Positions 24,978 to 33,661 of a stretch of DNA of 55,253 nucleotides are shown here, piece after piece. The translations under genes were made by a program, and so were the position numbers. The notes below the pieces were generated by a model. That model did not search any database, was not told the origin of the DNA, and worked only from the letters and a program-made list of their open reading frames with translations. This DNA comes from Syntrophorhabdaceae bacterium (GTDB taxonomy: Bacteria; Desulfobacterota; Syntrophorhabdia; Syntrophorhabdales; Syntrophorhabdaceae), in NCBI GenBank assembly GCA_028698615.1, contig JAQVWF010000005.1, positions 1 to 55,253 on the forward strand, read 5' to 3'. The stretch's first letter is position 1. Each line of letters opens with the position of its first letter.

Positions 24978-26231
24978 ATGATCAAGAAGACAAACGGCAG
25001 GACCATCAAGCTCAACTGCTCTTTTTGCGGAAAGAGTCAGGACGAGGTCAAGAAACTTATAGCCGGACCGATGGTTTACATATGTGATGAATGCATCGAA
25101 CTCTGCAACGAGATCATTCAGGAAGAGGCGAAAAAGGAACGTTTCGATTATATCAAGACGGCAATCCCCAAACCCCACGAGATAAGTAAGCTTCTCGATG
25201 ATTTCGTCATCGGACAGGAGCACGCAAAGAAGGTCCTTTCGGTTGCGGTCTATAATCATTACAAAAGGATCGAATCCAAGACGCAGTTCGACGATGTGGA
25301 GATCCAGAAAAGCAACATCCTCCTCATCGGGCCCACAGGGTCGGGAAAGACACTCCTTGCCCAGACGCTCGCGAAGATCCTTCACGTACCCTTCACCATA
25401 GCGGACGCGACAACGCTCACAGAGGCGGGATACGTTGGAGAGGACGTCGAGAACATCATACTCTATCTGCTCCAGTCCGCCGATTACAACGTAGAGCGGG
25501 CGGAGAGGGGCATCGTCTATATCGACGAGATCGACAAGATCTCGCGCAAGACGGACAGCCCGTCGATCACCCGGGATGTCTCGGGCGAGGGCGTCCAGCA
25601 GGCGCTTCTCAAGATAATTGAAGGGACCGTTGCCAACGTGCCCCCCAAGGGCGGCAGGAAACATCCCCAGCAGGACTACATCAAGGTCGACACTTCGAAT
25701 ATACTCTTCATCTGCGGCGGGGCCTTTCATAGCATAGAAGGCCTCATTGCGGGCAGGATAGGGAAGAAGAGCATCGGCTTCGGTGTCGATGTGTCGGGCG
25801 GCCGGGACAAGATGTATTCGGAGCTCATACGGGACATCCAACCCGAAGACCTCCTGAAATACGGGCTCATACCGGAATTCATCGGCCGTTTGCCCATCAC
25901 GGCAACCCTTGAGGAACTCTCCGAAGAAAACCTCGTTGAGATCCTGAAGAGGCCGAGGAATGCAATTGTCAAGCAGTACAAGAAGCTCTTTGATCTCGAG
26001 AATGTCAAGCTCACCTTTACAGAGGGTTCCCTGCGCGGCATTGCCAAGGAGGCGATGAAGAAGAAAACAGGCGCGCGTGGGCTGCGCTCCATAATGGAGA
26101 AGGTGATGCTCGACGTCATGTACGAGATACCGTCCTTGTCCAATGTTAAAGAATGTGTCATCAGCGAAGAGGTCATCATTAACCACGAAAGGCCTATTCT
26201 TATTTACGAAGAAGAGGCGGAGAGTGCGTGA
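24978..26231 (+). CDS. clpX: ATP-dependent Clp protease ATP-binding subunit ClpX
   Basis: A 417-residue AAA+ unfoldase. The N-terminal zinc-binding domain has C14, C17, C36 and C39. Walker A is GPTGSGKT, Walker B is IVYIDEIDK, and the [10 protein letters not shown] segment marks the substrate-handling loops that feed ClpP. Ends 43 nt before tRNA-Val. Confidence 0.98.
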   Translation: MIKKTNGRTIKLNCSFCGKSQDEVKKLIAGPMVYICDECIELCNEIIQEEAKKERFDYIKTAIPKPHEISKLLDDFVIGQEHAKKVLSVAVYNHYKRIESKTQFDDVEIQKSNILLIGPTGSGKTLLAQTLAKILHVPFTIADATTLTEAGYVGEDVENIILYLLQSADYNVERAERGIVYIDEIDKISRKTDSPSITRDVSGEGVQQALLKIIEGTVANVPPKGGRKHPQQDYIKVDTSNILFICGGAFHSIEGLIAGRIGKKSIGFGVDVSGGRDKMYSELIRDIQPEDLLKYGLIPEFIGRLPITATLEELSEENLVEILKRPRNAIVKQYKKLFDLENVKLTFTEGSLRGIAKEAMKKKTGARGLRSIMEKVMLDVMYEIPSLSNVKECVISEEVIINHERPILIYEEEAESA

Positions 26232-26235
26232 ATGG

Positions 26236-26264
26236 TTGACATTTCAAGCTGAAGCTGTTATATT
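26236..26264 (+). promoter_or_regulatory. strong promoter of the tRNA-Val/tRNA-Asp pair
   Basis: TTGACA (26236-26241), exactly 17 bases, TATATT (26259-26264). It begins 5 nt after the clpX stop and would start transcription a few bases before tRNA-Val. Confidence 0.75.
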
Positions 26265-26274
26265 GACGGCTATT

Positions 26275-26349
26275 GGGCGGGTAGCTCAGCGGGAGAGCAT
26301 CGGCCTTACAAGCCGAGGGTCGCAGGTTCAAAACCTGTTCCGCCTACCA
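26275..26349 (+). tRNA. tRNA-Val (anticodon UAC)
   Basis: A complete cloverleaf of 75 nt including an encoded CCA. The acceptor GGGCGGG pairs with TCCGCCT (wobble pairs at both ends). The anticodon stem TCGGC/GCCGA holds the loop CTTACAA, anticodon TAC. The T-arm is GCAGG-TTCAAAA-CCTGT and the discriminator is A. Confidence 0.95.
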
Positions 26350-26356
26350 TTTACGC

Positions 26357-26434
<78 letters not shown>

Positions 26435-26456
26435 TTTAATAAAAGACTGGTGTCAC

Positions 26457-28520
26457 ATGAAATTGATTATCTGCATTCATAATCATCAACCAGTCGGGAA
26501 TATGGATTCCATTTTAGAAGAGGCGTATACGCGTTCGTATATGCCTTTTTTTGCAGCTTTGAAAGATTTTCCCGGCATCAAGGTGAATATCCATTTCACC
26601 GGGTTTCTTTTCGAATGGCTCAGGGAACACAAACCCGAGTACATCGCCCTGCTCAAGGCCCTTCATGACAGGGGACAGATCGAGATCGTCTCCGGCGGCA
26701 TGTATGAGCCGATCCTTGCGCTCCTTCCCGAAGACGATGCTCTTACCCAGATAGACCTTCATCGTGACCTGATGGAAGAGACCTTCGGTGTGCGGCCGCG
26801 GGGCATGTGGCTCGCAGAGCGGGTCTATGAACCGCAGCTGCCGCAGATCATGGCACGGGCGGGTATCGAGTATACCATCATCGATGATAACCATTTCAAG
26901 TCCATCGGACTGAGGGAAGAGGAGTTGTATGGTTACTTCGTCACCGAATCCGGCGGAGAGAAGCTTTTTATCTTTCCCGGTCTGGAATCTCTGCGTTACG
27001 TGATCCCCTTCAAAAGCATAGAAAAGGTGCACGAGAGTCTTCAGGGTATAATGGCCGCCGGGGCGGATGTCGCGATATTCGGCGATGACGGTGAAAAATT
27101 CGGGCTCTGGCCGGGTACGTTCGATTATGTCTATGCGAAGGAGCACTGGCTCGACTCCTTCTTTCGCTACCTCAGTGACAACGCCGATTGGCTGGAGACG
27201 GTAAAGTTCGGTGAATATATCAACTCCGTTCCGCCCAAAGGCCGTATCTACCTTTCCTGTGAATCCTACAAGGAGATGGAGGAATGGTGCCTGCCTGCCA
27301 CCCGTGCAAGGGAGTACGCGCAACTGCTTCACACGGACGGTCTTCAGTACCGCGATTTTCTCAAAGGCGGCTATTACCGGCATTTCCTGGTAAAATACAG
27401 CGAAAGCAATGATATGCACAAAAGGATGGTTCGCCTTTCAAGGGCCGCGAAGAGCAATCCCGAGGCAAAGAAACATGTCTACATGGCCCAGGCCAACGAC
27501 AGCTACTGGCACGGGGTTTTCGGCGGCCTGTACCTGCCGCACCTGAGGGGAGCGGTCTGGCGTCATCTCATCGAGGCGGCGAAGCTTCTCGACCCGAAGA
27601 AACCCTTCGTTAACGGTTATGTTGAGGACATCAATCTGGACGGTCATGACGAGGCCGTTATCAGGAATAACGAGATGGAGGCATCATTTCGCCTGAGGGA
27701 GGGCGGGGTGTTGTATGGCCTCGACTACAAGCCCTCCTCTGTCAACATTATGGCCACGCTCAAAAGACGATACGAGGGATATCACGAGAAGATCAAAGAG
27801 GCTCTCATGGAGTCCTCGGCGGATGGAACGAAGACGATCCATGACATGGTAATGGCAAAGGAGGAGGGCCTTGACCGCTACCTGCACTACGACTGGTACC
27901 GCAGGGCCTCCCTTGTGGATCATGTCCTGGGCACCGGCGCTACGCTGGAGGGGTTTTACCGGTGCGAGTGTGCCGAGCCGGGTGATTTTGTCATGGAGCC
28001 CTACACCGCAGAAATGCAGAAGGGAAAGAAAAAGCTCGAACTTGTTCTGCGCCGGGACGGGCATTTCCGGCAGGGCGGCAGCGCCTCCCCCCTTTCCATC
28101 GAAAAGCGGATCACCGTCAGCGAGGGAACCGCGGAACTCACAGTTGATTACGAGCTTACGGGAAAGGTTGATGTTCCATTCCTCTTTGGGATCGAGTTCA
28201 ATTTCGCCTTTCTGGGAAGTGGAGGGGACCGCTATCTGGAAACCGAGAAAGGCAGATATGAGTTGACGCTGAATGGGGTTCTCGAGGCGGCAGCGAATCT
28301 GAGATTCCATGATCCCTACCAGAATATCGAGGTTTTCCTGGATATTGGTGAACCCGCCGAACTCTGGACTTTTCCCGTGGAGGTTGTTTCGCTCTCGGAG
28401 AACGGTTTCGAGCGCAATTACCAGAGCACAATGGTCATGCCTGTCTGGCTGACCAGCCTCACCGACGGTCCGAAGAAGATCCGTTTGAAGGTCCGCCTGG
28501 AACAGGCCCGTCAGGCCTGA
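26457..28520 (+). CDS. GH57 4-alpha-glucanotransferase
   Basis: A 687-residue glycoside hydrolase family 57 enzyme with C-terminal DUF1925/DUF1926-type beta domains. HNHQPVGN at residues 8-15 is the family N-terminal motif. E121 in MWLAERVYEP is the predicted nucleophile and D211 in IFGDDGEKFG the acid/base, positions close to those of the Thermococcus 4-alpha-glucanotransferase. It would rearrange maltodextrins or glycogen chains in the cytoplasm. The ATG lies only 22 nt after tRNA-Asp and has a weak ribosome site, so it may be transcribed by read-through from the tRNA promoter. A GT2 gene follows. Confidence 0.9.
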   Translation: MKLIICIHNHQPVGNMDSILEEAYTRSYMPFFAALKDFPGIKVNIHFTGFLFEWLREHKPEYIALLKALHDRGQIEIVSGGMYEPILALLPEDDALTQIDLHRDLMEETFGVRPRGMWLAERVYEPQLPQIMARAGIEYTIIDDNHFKSIGLREEELYGYFVTESGGEKLFIFPGLESLRYVIPFKSIEKVHESLQGIMAAGADVAIFGDDGEKFGLWPGTFDYVYAKEHWLDSFFRYLSDNADWLETVKFGEYINSVPPKGRIYLSCESYKEMEEWCLPATRAREYAQLLHTDGLQYRDFLKGGYYRHFLVKYSESNDMHKRMVRLSRAAKSNPEAKKHVYMAQANDSYWHGVFGGLYLPHLRGAVWRHLIEAAKLLDPKKPFVNGYVEDINLDGHDEAVIRNNEMEASFRLREGGVLYGLDYKPSSVNIMATLKRRYEGYHEKIKEALMESSADGTKTIHDMVMAKEEGLDRYLHYDWYRRASLVDHVLGTGATLEGFYRCECAEPGDFVMEPYTAEMQKGKKKLELVLRRDGHFRQGGSASPLSIEKRITVSEGTAELTVDYELTGKVDVPFLFGIEFNFAFLGSGGDRYLETEKGRYELTLNGVLEAAANLRFHDPYQNIEVFLDIGEPAELWTFPVEVVSLSENGFERNYQSTMVMPVWLTSLTDGPKKIRLKVRLEQARQA

Positions 28521-28542
28521 CGGAGAGCAAATCTCAACAATC

Positions 28543-29400
28543 ATGAACGGGGGCCCCAAGAGACCGATGCCCACGGTGTCCGTCATCATAACAACCTTCG
28601 AGCGCAGGCACTTTCTTAAGGAAGCCCTTGCCTCTGTCCTGGCCCAGGATTACGACGACAATGAGGTGATCGTGATCGATGACGGCTCGACGGACGGCTC
28701 GGGCGAAGAGACCCTCGGTCTGCCTGTGCGTTATTTGTGGAAGGAGAACGGTGGTATCAGCAGTGCAAGAAATGCGGGCCTCGACATGGCACGGGGTGAG
28801 TATATCGCCTTTCTCGACGTCGATGATCTCTGGAAAAAAAAGAAGCTTTCCACCCAGATGAGGGTGATGGAACGGATGGGCACGCTTCTGTCGTACACGG
28901 ACGAGATATGGATACGCAACGGAGAGAGGCTCAACCAGAAACTGAGGCATCGCAAGTATTCGGGATGCATTTTCGAACACTGCCTGCCGTTGTGTATTAT
29001 CAGTCCTTCGTCCGCTGTTATCCACCGAAGCGTTTTCGATGCCGTGGGAGGTTTCGACGAATCGCTGCCCGTGTGCGAGGACTACGACATGTGGCTCAGG
29101 ATAACGGCCCGGTATCCCGTGACCTTCATCGAAAAGCCGCTCATCGTAAAGGCAGGAGGCCACCCCGACCAGCTCTCGCGTGCCTATGAGGGCATGGACC
29201 GGTTCAGGATAGCGAGCATCGCAAAGATCCTCGACGCCGGGACACTGGGGCCGGACCTTGCGGAAATGGCGATCAAGGAGCTAGGAAAGAAATGCCGCAT
29301 ATACGCCGCCGGCGCCCTAAAAAGAGGAAAAGAAGAGGAGGGAAGATATTACCTCGACCTGGTTGCTTCATATAAAACGAGATCGGTTCAGGGAGGATAG
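28543..29400 (+). CDS. family 2 glycosyltransferase
   Basis: A 285-residue GT-A fold glycosyltransferase. PTVSVIITTFER begins the nucleotide-sugar domain, DDGSTDGS is the UDP-binding segment, and FLDVDD supplies the metal-binding DxD-type motif. GGFDESLPVCEDYDMWLR contains the acceptor-side ED motif. No membrane helix is present. ATG 28567 (eight codons in) is an alternative start that would begin directly with the conserved MPTVSVII. Substrates unknown. Confidence 0.85.
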   Translation: MNGGPKRPMPTVSVIITTFERRHFLKEALASVLAQDYDDNEVIVIDDGSTDGSGEETLGLPVRYLWKENGGISSARNAGLDMARGEYIAFLDVDDLWKKKKLSTQMRVMERMGTLLSYTDEIWIRNGERLNQKLRHRKYSGCIFEHCLPLCIISPSSAVIHRSVFDAVGGFDESLPVCEDYDMWLRITARYPVTFIEKPLIVKAGGHPDQLSRAYEGMDRFRIASIAKILDAGTLGPDLAEMAIKELGKKCRIYAAGALKRGKEEEGRYYLDLVASYKTRSVQGG

Positions 29401-29429
29401 ACAGGAAACCATGCTCACGTGATCGCTGG

Positions 29430-29915
29430 TTAATTTGTGATACTTCCGATCTCTCTGTCGATTGTGGTTTTGTGGATAACGGTGTCCTTTACGATTTCAT
29501 TCACCAGGGTCAGGTATTCAATATCCTGCGTCCTGACTATCTCGTTGTACCGGGATTCAATAAAAGACTGCTCGTTATCACGGGCCATGAACAGGGCATT
29601 TGCCATCCTGAACTCAGGGGCCTTAACCTTTGCCGTATTGGTTTCTATGCCCTTTATGAGTGTCTGAGCAGCCATGATATTAAACGGGCGTCCCTTTTCG
29701 AAACGATCCGGTTTTCTAGCGATGATGTCCTTCATCTTTTGTAAATTGTTTATGTGCTTCATTTCTTCCCGTTCTATGCCCAACCAGAATTCCTGTCGTT
29801 CTGTCCATATCTCGCCGCAGGTCCGGTAAAACTCGGCGATGGCCTTCTCCGATTCTTCCAAAACGGACAGGATGTCAAGTATTCCCTTCAGATCCCCTGA
29901 TGCCAGTAAATCCAT
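29430..29915 (-). CDS. ferritin-like/rubrerythrin-type di-iron protein
   Basis: A 161-residue all-helical protein. The E-x-x-H pair in EREEMKHINNL and a second helix with E residues (DNEQSFIESRYNEIV) resemble the di-iron helices of rubrerythrin-like ferritins. No rubredoxin domain is fused. GAGGTGA precedes the ATG. A role in peroxide or iron handling in an anaerobe is inferred. Stands alone between convergent and divergent neighbours. Confidence 0.65.
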   Translation of the reverse strand: MDLLASGDLKGILDILSVLEESEKAIAEFYRTCGEIWTERQEFWLGIEREEMKHINNLQKMKDIIARKPDRFEKGRPFNIMAAQTLIKGIETNTAKVKAPEFRMANALFMARDNEQSFIESRYNEIVRTQDIEYLTLVNEIVKDTVIHKTTIDREIGSITN

Positions 29916-30101
29916 GTCTCACCTCACCGCCGGGTTTTTCCGTGAAAATAGACCGACACATGCCCCTTTTTCTGACTGGTACGGTCGATTGATCATCACA
30001 ATGATGGTAACACTACCAAAAGACCAAGAAAAATTCAATCCGAAACCTGCAATGGGGATGCGGGCACCAGGCTGTCTATCGGGCATAACGGCCCCAAGTA
30101 C

Positions 30102-30130
30102 TTGAGAAACTCGGTCAAACCCTGTATATT
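30102..30130 (+). promoter_or_regulatory. promoter of fhs
   Basis: TTGAGA (30102-30107), exactly 17 bases, TATATT (30125-30130). The leader is about 50 nt before ATG 30186. I searched this leader by eye for a tetrahydrofolate riboswitch pattern and saw none. Confidence 0.6.
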
Positions 30131-30185
30131 TGTCAATACTGCGGCTAAATAAGCTACATGTCTTTCATACAAAAGGAGTTTAAAG

Positions 30186-31946
30186 ATGCCTTATGACGCG
30201 ACAAAGATGCCGGACTGGCAGATATCCGAGGCCGCTGAAGAGAAGATGAAGACCATCTGGCAGATGCGTGACGAGATGGGCCTTGGTGATGAGGAACTCA
30301 TACCTTACGGGAAGATGAGCCGCCTCAATTATGCCGCCATAATGCAGCGTTTGAATGACAAGGTGAACGGGAAATATATCGACGTCACGGCCATCACCCC
30401 CACACCTCTTGGCGAGGGCAAGACCACGACAACGGTGGGCCTCCTCGAAGGCCTTGGAAAAAGGGGGAAAAATGTGGGCGGAGCTATCCGTCAGCCGTCT
30501 ACGGGTCCCACCATGAACGTAAAGGGAAGCGCCGGCGGCGGAGGCAATGCACAGGTCGTTCCCTTGACGGAGTTCTCCCTGGGGCTTACCGGCGATATCG
30601 ACAGGATCATGAATGCCCACAACATCGCCATGGTCGCCTTGACGGCGAGGATGCAGCACGAGCGGAACTACGGGGACAAAGAGCTGGCAAAGAGGGGCCT
30701 CAAGCGCCTCGATGTGGACCCGACCAACATTCAGATGGGATGGGTCATAGATTTCTGCGCGCAGGCGCTTCGCAATATCGTTGTCGGTATGGGCGGCAGA
30801 ATGGACGGTTTCACCATGCAATCCCATTTCGATATCGGGGTCAGTTCGGAACTGATGGCGATCCTGTCCATTGTGCGGGACCTCAAGGACCTGCGCAAAC
30901 GCATTGGCGAGATCACCGTCGCCTATCGCAAGAACGGCGATCCCGTCACCACCGAGGACCTTGAGGTTGCCGGGGCGATGTGCGCGATCATGAAGGACAC
31001 CATCAATCCCACACTCATGCAGACCGTGGAGGGCCAACCCGTCATGGTGCACGCCGGCCCCTTTGGGAATATAGCCATTGGCCAGTCGTCAATCATTGCC
31101 GACCTCCTGGGACTTAAGCTTTTCGATTATCACGTAACCGAGAGCGGTTTCGGCTCCGATATTGGTTTCGAGAAATTCTGGAACGTGAAATGCAGACTGA
31201 GCGGTCTCAAGCCGAATGTCTCCGTTATCACGGCCACGATCAGGGCCCTCAAGATGCACGGCGGGGGGCCTCGTGTCGCCCCCGGCATACCGCTTCCGAA
31301 GGAATACACCCAGGAAGACCTGGGGCTCCTGGAGAGGGGTATCCCGAATCTTCTCCATCACGTGCGGATCGTCAAGATGTCCGGAATAAGGCCTGTCGTG
31401 TGCATAAACAAGTTCACCACGGACACGAAGGATGAGATCGCCCTTGTCAAAAGGCTTGCGGAGGCTGAAGGTGCGCGGGTTGCCGTGTCCGAACAGTGGT
31501 TGAGGGGCGGGGAGGGGGCCCTGGAGCTTGCCGATGCCGTCATTGATGCCTGCAATGAGAAGGTTGAGTTCGGATACCTCTATCCCCTCGAGATGCCGCT
31601 TATGCAGAGGGTGGACGTGATCGCAAAGAATATCTATGGTGCCGACAGCGTGCTGTGGATCCCCGAGGCCGAGGAGAAGGCACGCCGCCTCGAGGCCGAT
31701 CCGTCAAAAAGCGATTACTTCACCATGATGGTCAAGACCCACCTGAGCCTTTCCCACAAACCGGAGCTCAAAGGTGTCCCGAAGGGCTGGAGACTTCCCG
31801 TTCGCGACGTCCTCGTTTTCACGGGTGCCAGGTTCCTCTGCCCCGTCACCGGTGCCATAAGCCTCATGCCCGGAACAAGCTCAGACCCTGCCTTCCGGCG
31901 CATAGACGTGGATGTGGAAACGGGAAAAGTAAAAGGATTGTTCTAA
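30186..31946 (+). CDS. fhs: formate-tetrahydrofolate ligase
   Basis: A 586-residue enzyme that forms 10-formyl-THF from formate and ATP, or runs in reverse to make ATP. The P-loop [11 protein letters not shown] lies at residues 73-83. [13 protein letters not shown] and GNIAIGQSS are conserved substrate-binding segments. AAGGAG precedes the ATG. Length is slightly above the ~557 residues of the well-known enzymes, mostly from an N-terminal extension. It stands alone with its own promoter, 13 kb from the folD-acs operon with which it forms the methyl branch of the Wood-Ljungdahl pathway. Confidence 0.97.
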   Translation: MPYDATKMPDWQISEAAEEKMKTIWQMRDEMGLGDEELIPYGKMSRLNYAAIMQRLNDKVNGKYIDVTAITPTPLGEGKTTTTVGLLEGLGKRGKNVGGAIRQPSTGPTMNVKGSAGGGGNAQVVPLTEFSLGLTGDIDRIMNAHNIAMVALTARMQHERNYGDKELAKRGLKRLDVDPTNIQMGWVIDFCAQALRNIVVGMGGRMDGFTMQSHFDIGVSSELMAILSIVRDLKDLRKRIGEITVAYRKNGDPVTTEDLEVAGAMCAIMKDTINPTLMQTVEGQPVMVHAGPFGNIAIGQSSIIADLLGLKLFDYHVTESGFGSDIGFEKFWNVKCRLSGLKPNVSVITATIRALKMHGGGPRVAPGIPLPKEYTQEDLGLLERGIPNLLHHVRIVKMSGIRPVVCINKFTTDTKDEIALVKRLAEAEGARVAVSEQWLRGGEGALELADAVIDACNEKVEFGYLYPLEMPLMQRVDVIAKNIYGADSVLWIPEAEEKARRLEADPSKSDYFTMMVKTHLSLSHKPELKGVPKGWRLPVRDVLVFTGARFLCPVTGAISLMPGTSSDPAFRRIDVDVETGKVKGLF

Positions 31947-31976
31947 GCGATAGTCTCGAGTCTGAAGGTAAGAGAT

Positions 31977-31998
31977 AAAGACAAGTTTTCAGTCTTTT
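31977..31998 (+). terminator. weak candidate terminator after fhs
   Basis: AAAGAC, 9-nt loop, GTCTTT, then T. Short AT-rich stem 30 nt after the fhs stop and before the convergent gene. Confidence 0.3.
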
Positions 31999-32041
31999 GT
32001 ATTCTCGGAGCCGGTATTACCAGGGCGTCAACGGTGAGGCT

Positions 32042-32593
32042 TCATTTGGTCAGGATCTCCCCGGTCTTTACGGAGAAGAGGTAGGTTTGTCCGTCCGTTG
32101 TCTTCAGGAGCATCGTGCCCTCTTTGTCGTTGAAACTCTTCTCCGAACTCCAGAAGAAATGGCTTACGGTGCGGCGTAATGCGAGCTGATTCTTGATGAG
32201 GTCCTTTATCAGGTATTGTTTGAGCGGTGTTCCGTTTTCGTAGAAGGCCAGGGCCAGGTCCTCTACAGACGTCGCCCAGGGCCCCATGCGGACGACGTGC
32301 TTTCCGTCGGAACTGGGATAGACCGAGAAGGAATACCAGTGGACGGTCCATAACGGTGTTGTTGAGCCGTCATTCCTGTAAAGTCCTGACTCTTTGTAGG
32401 TCTTTCTTAATTCGAGGTCCTTTCGTACCCATTTTTCGGGCGGTGCGAGCATGACGAAGACATATTCCCCGGTTTCCGTCACCTTCGTGTAGTCCCGGGG
32501 AGGAGCCGGGGTATCGGCGAGGGCGGGCATACTGAAGCTCAATGCCAGAGCAATGACCTGAAAAACGATAATGAACTTCAAGACAGTTTTCAT
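32042..32593 (-). CDS. secreted hypothetical protein
   Basis: A 183-residue protein with a clear signal peptide (MKTVLKFIIVFQVIALALSF, then MPALADT, cleavage likely after ALA). The mature part is rich in aromatic residues and has no motif I recognise. ATG 32593 is chosen, with AGGAGG in front. It is expected in the periplasm or outside the cell. Function unknown. Confidence 0.6.
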   Translation of the reverse strand: MKTVLKFIIVFQVIALALSFSMPALADTPAPPRDYTKVTETGEYVFVMLAPPEKWVRKDLELRKTYKESGLYRNDGSTTPLWTVHWYSFSVYPSSDGKHVVRMGPWATSVEDLALAFYENGTPLKQYLIKDLIKNQLALRRTVSHFFWSSEKSFNDKEGTMLLKTTDGQTYLFSVKTGEILTK

Positions 32594-32654
32594 GACCATC
32601 TCCTCCTGATGAGTGCGCAATGCGAACCAGCGTATAGACTACTACAATCCGGGA

Positions 32655-33008
32655 TCAATTGAAAAATTTTATATATACGCATCCCGATCGTATCCTGCCG
32701 TCCTCGTCCAGTTCATAGAAATCGGCGCAGCCGAACTCCAGCGCATCCCCCTTGTTGTAAGATTTTCCGTAGAAAAGGCTGTCTTCCAGAAAATCAAGAC
32801 GAATCCTTACCTGGAGATATACCTCCCTGTCGCCGAAAACGATCTTTTCGGGTTTTCCCAGCGTCTCCTTGAAGGATGCGTGGTAATTGGTCCAGTAATC
32901 GACCATGCTTTTCCTTCCCGTCAGGCGTTTCTCGGAGGCGTCCCACACACACGCATCACTTATGTACCGGGACAGGGCATCTTCCAGCGTTTGGGTCTTA
33001 TGGCACAT
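32655..33008 (-). CDS. NTF2-like (SnoaL-type) small protein, possibly N-terminally shortened
   Basis: A 117-residue protein whose pattern (ALSRYISDACVWDA, RLTGRKSMVDYW, ending VYIKFFN) fits the SnoaL/NTF2-like cone fold. Such proteins usually begin with a ~20-residue helix before the LSRYISDACVW strand, and most of it is missing here. The start overlaps the isochorismatase-like remnant by 11 nt. It may be functional or part of a decaying pair. No catalytic role can be assigned. Confidence 0.5.
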   Translation of the reverse strand: MCHKTQTLEDALSRYISDACVWDASEKRLTGRKSMVDYWTNYHASFKETLGKPEKIVFGDREVYLQVRIRLDFLEDSLFYGKSYNKGDALEFGCADFYELDEDGRIRSGCVYIKFFN

Positions 33009-33363
33009 ACCTGCTGCCCCCGTGAGTTCTGAGCTCGTCCATGACCTCTTCCGTCGTGCGGGCGTCCCCGAAGAAGAGCATGATGTTCTTTAATGTGTTT
33101 TTGAGGAGGGTTTTATCGAAGGTGTCTACTGCGTCGGCGATAACCACCACCTCGTAGTCAAGCTGCATGGCGTCTCTGGCAGTTGACTCTACGCACACAT
33201 TCGCGGCGATCCCGGCGATAATGAGCTGGGTTCTTTTCAGCACGTCGAGCCTGCGCTCCAGCTCAGGCGGATTCGCCAGGAACGCGCTGTAGCGGTTCTT
33301 GAAGACAACATGGTCCGTTGAAGGCTTGAAGTCCATCTCGGGGAAGATCTCTGTTCTCGTGCT
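32998..33363 (-). pseudogene. 5'-truncated isochorismatase-family hydrolase
   Basis: The open frame encodes only the C-terminal half of a cysteine hydrolase of the isochorismatase/nicotinamidase family. The catalytic cysteine segment IAGIAANVCVESTARDAM is present. The N-terminal part with the catalytic aspartate (usually ...ID.Q) is missing. Homology continues a few codons upstream of the ATG (STRTEIFPEMDFKP), then a TAG at 33364-33366 ends it. No N-terminal half was found in other frames. This looks like a broken gene. Confidence 0.6.
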
Positions 33364-33366
33364 CTA

Positions 33367-33661
33367 AATGCCAATCACCTTCAGCTGGCACATTGCCATT
33401 CGAATTTATCCGTTCTCAGGCCCTCTGCGGGGCATAGAGGTGGTCTGACCCTGGCAGCTCTCATATACGGGCTTCCATGCCTGGCGCTTGACCGGTTCCG
33501 GCCTATCACGTGTAGGTATATCACCTACATCTAATTCATCCCCATGCCGATACCAAAGGCGCAGGTTTTGTTCTAATCTGATGCTGTGGGTTTTGGTAAT
33601 TGATGAGAAAACGCGGTTGTGAGTGCCGCGTGCGTAAATCTGAAGGACAAGGAGAAGAAGA
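33367..33661. other. intergenic stretch upstream of acs with gene debris and a palindrome
   Basis: About 295 nt with no confident gene. On the minus strand a stop-free, coding-looking segment (ending at TAA 33406-33408, containing RHGDELDVGDIPTRD) runs through most of it without a clear start; I cannot identify it. On the plus strand it must hold the acs promoter, but I see no convincing -35/-10 pair. See the palindrome at 33511. Confidence 0.4.
33511..33529. promoter_or_regulatory. palindrome upstream of acs
   Basis: TGTAGGT-ATATC-ACCTACA, a perfect 7-bp inverted repeat 133 nt before the acs ATG. Possible operator for a dimeric regulator. Confidence 0.4.

Noticed and set aside
30131-30185. 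Tetrahydrofolate riboswitch before fhs
   Set aside because: The leader is about 50 nt and shows none of the conserved THF-riboswitch core pattern I could recall.
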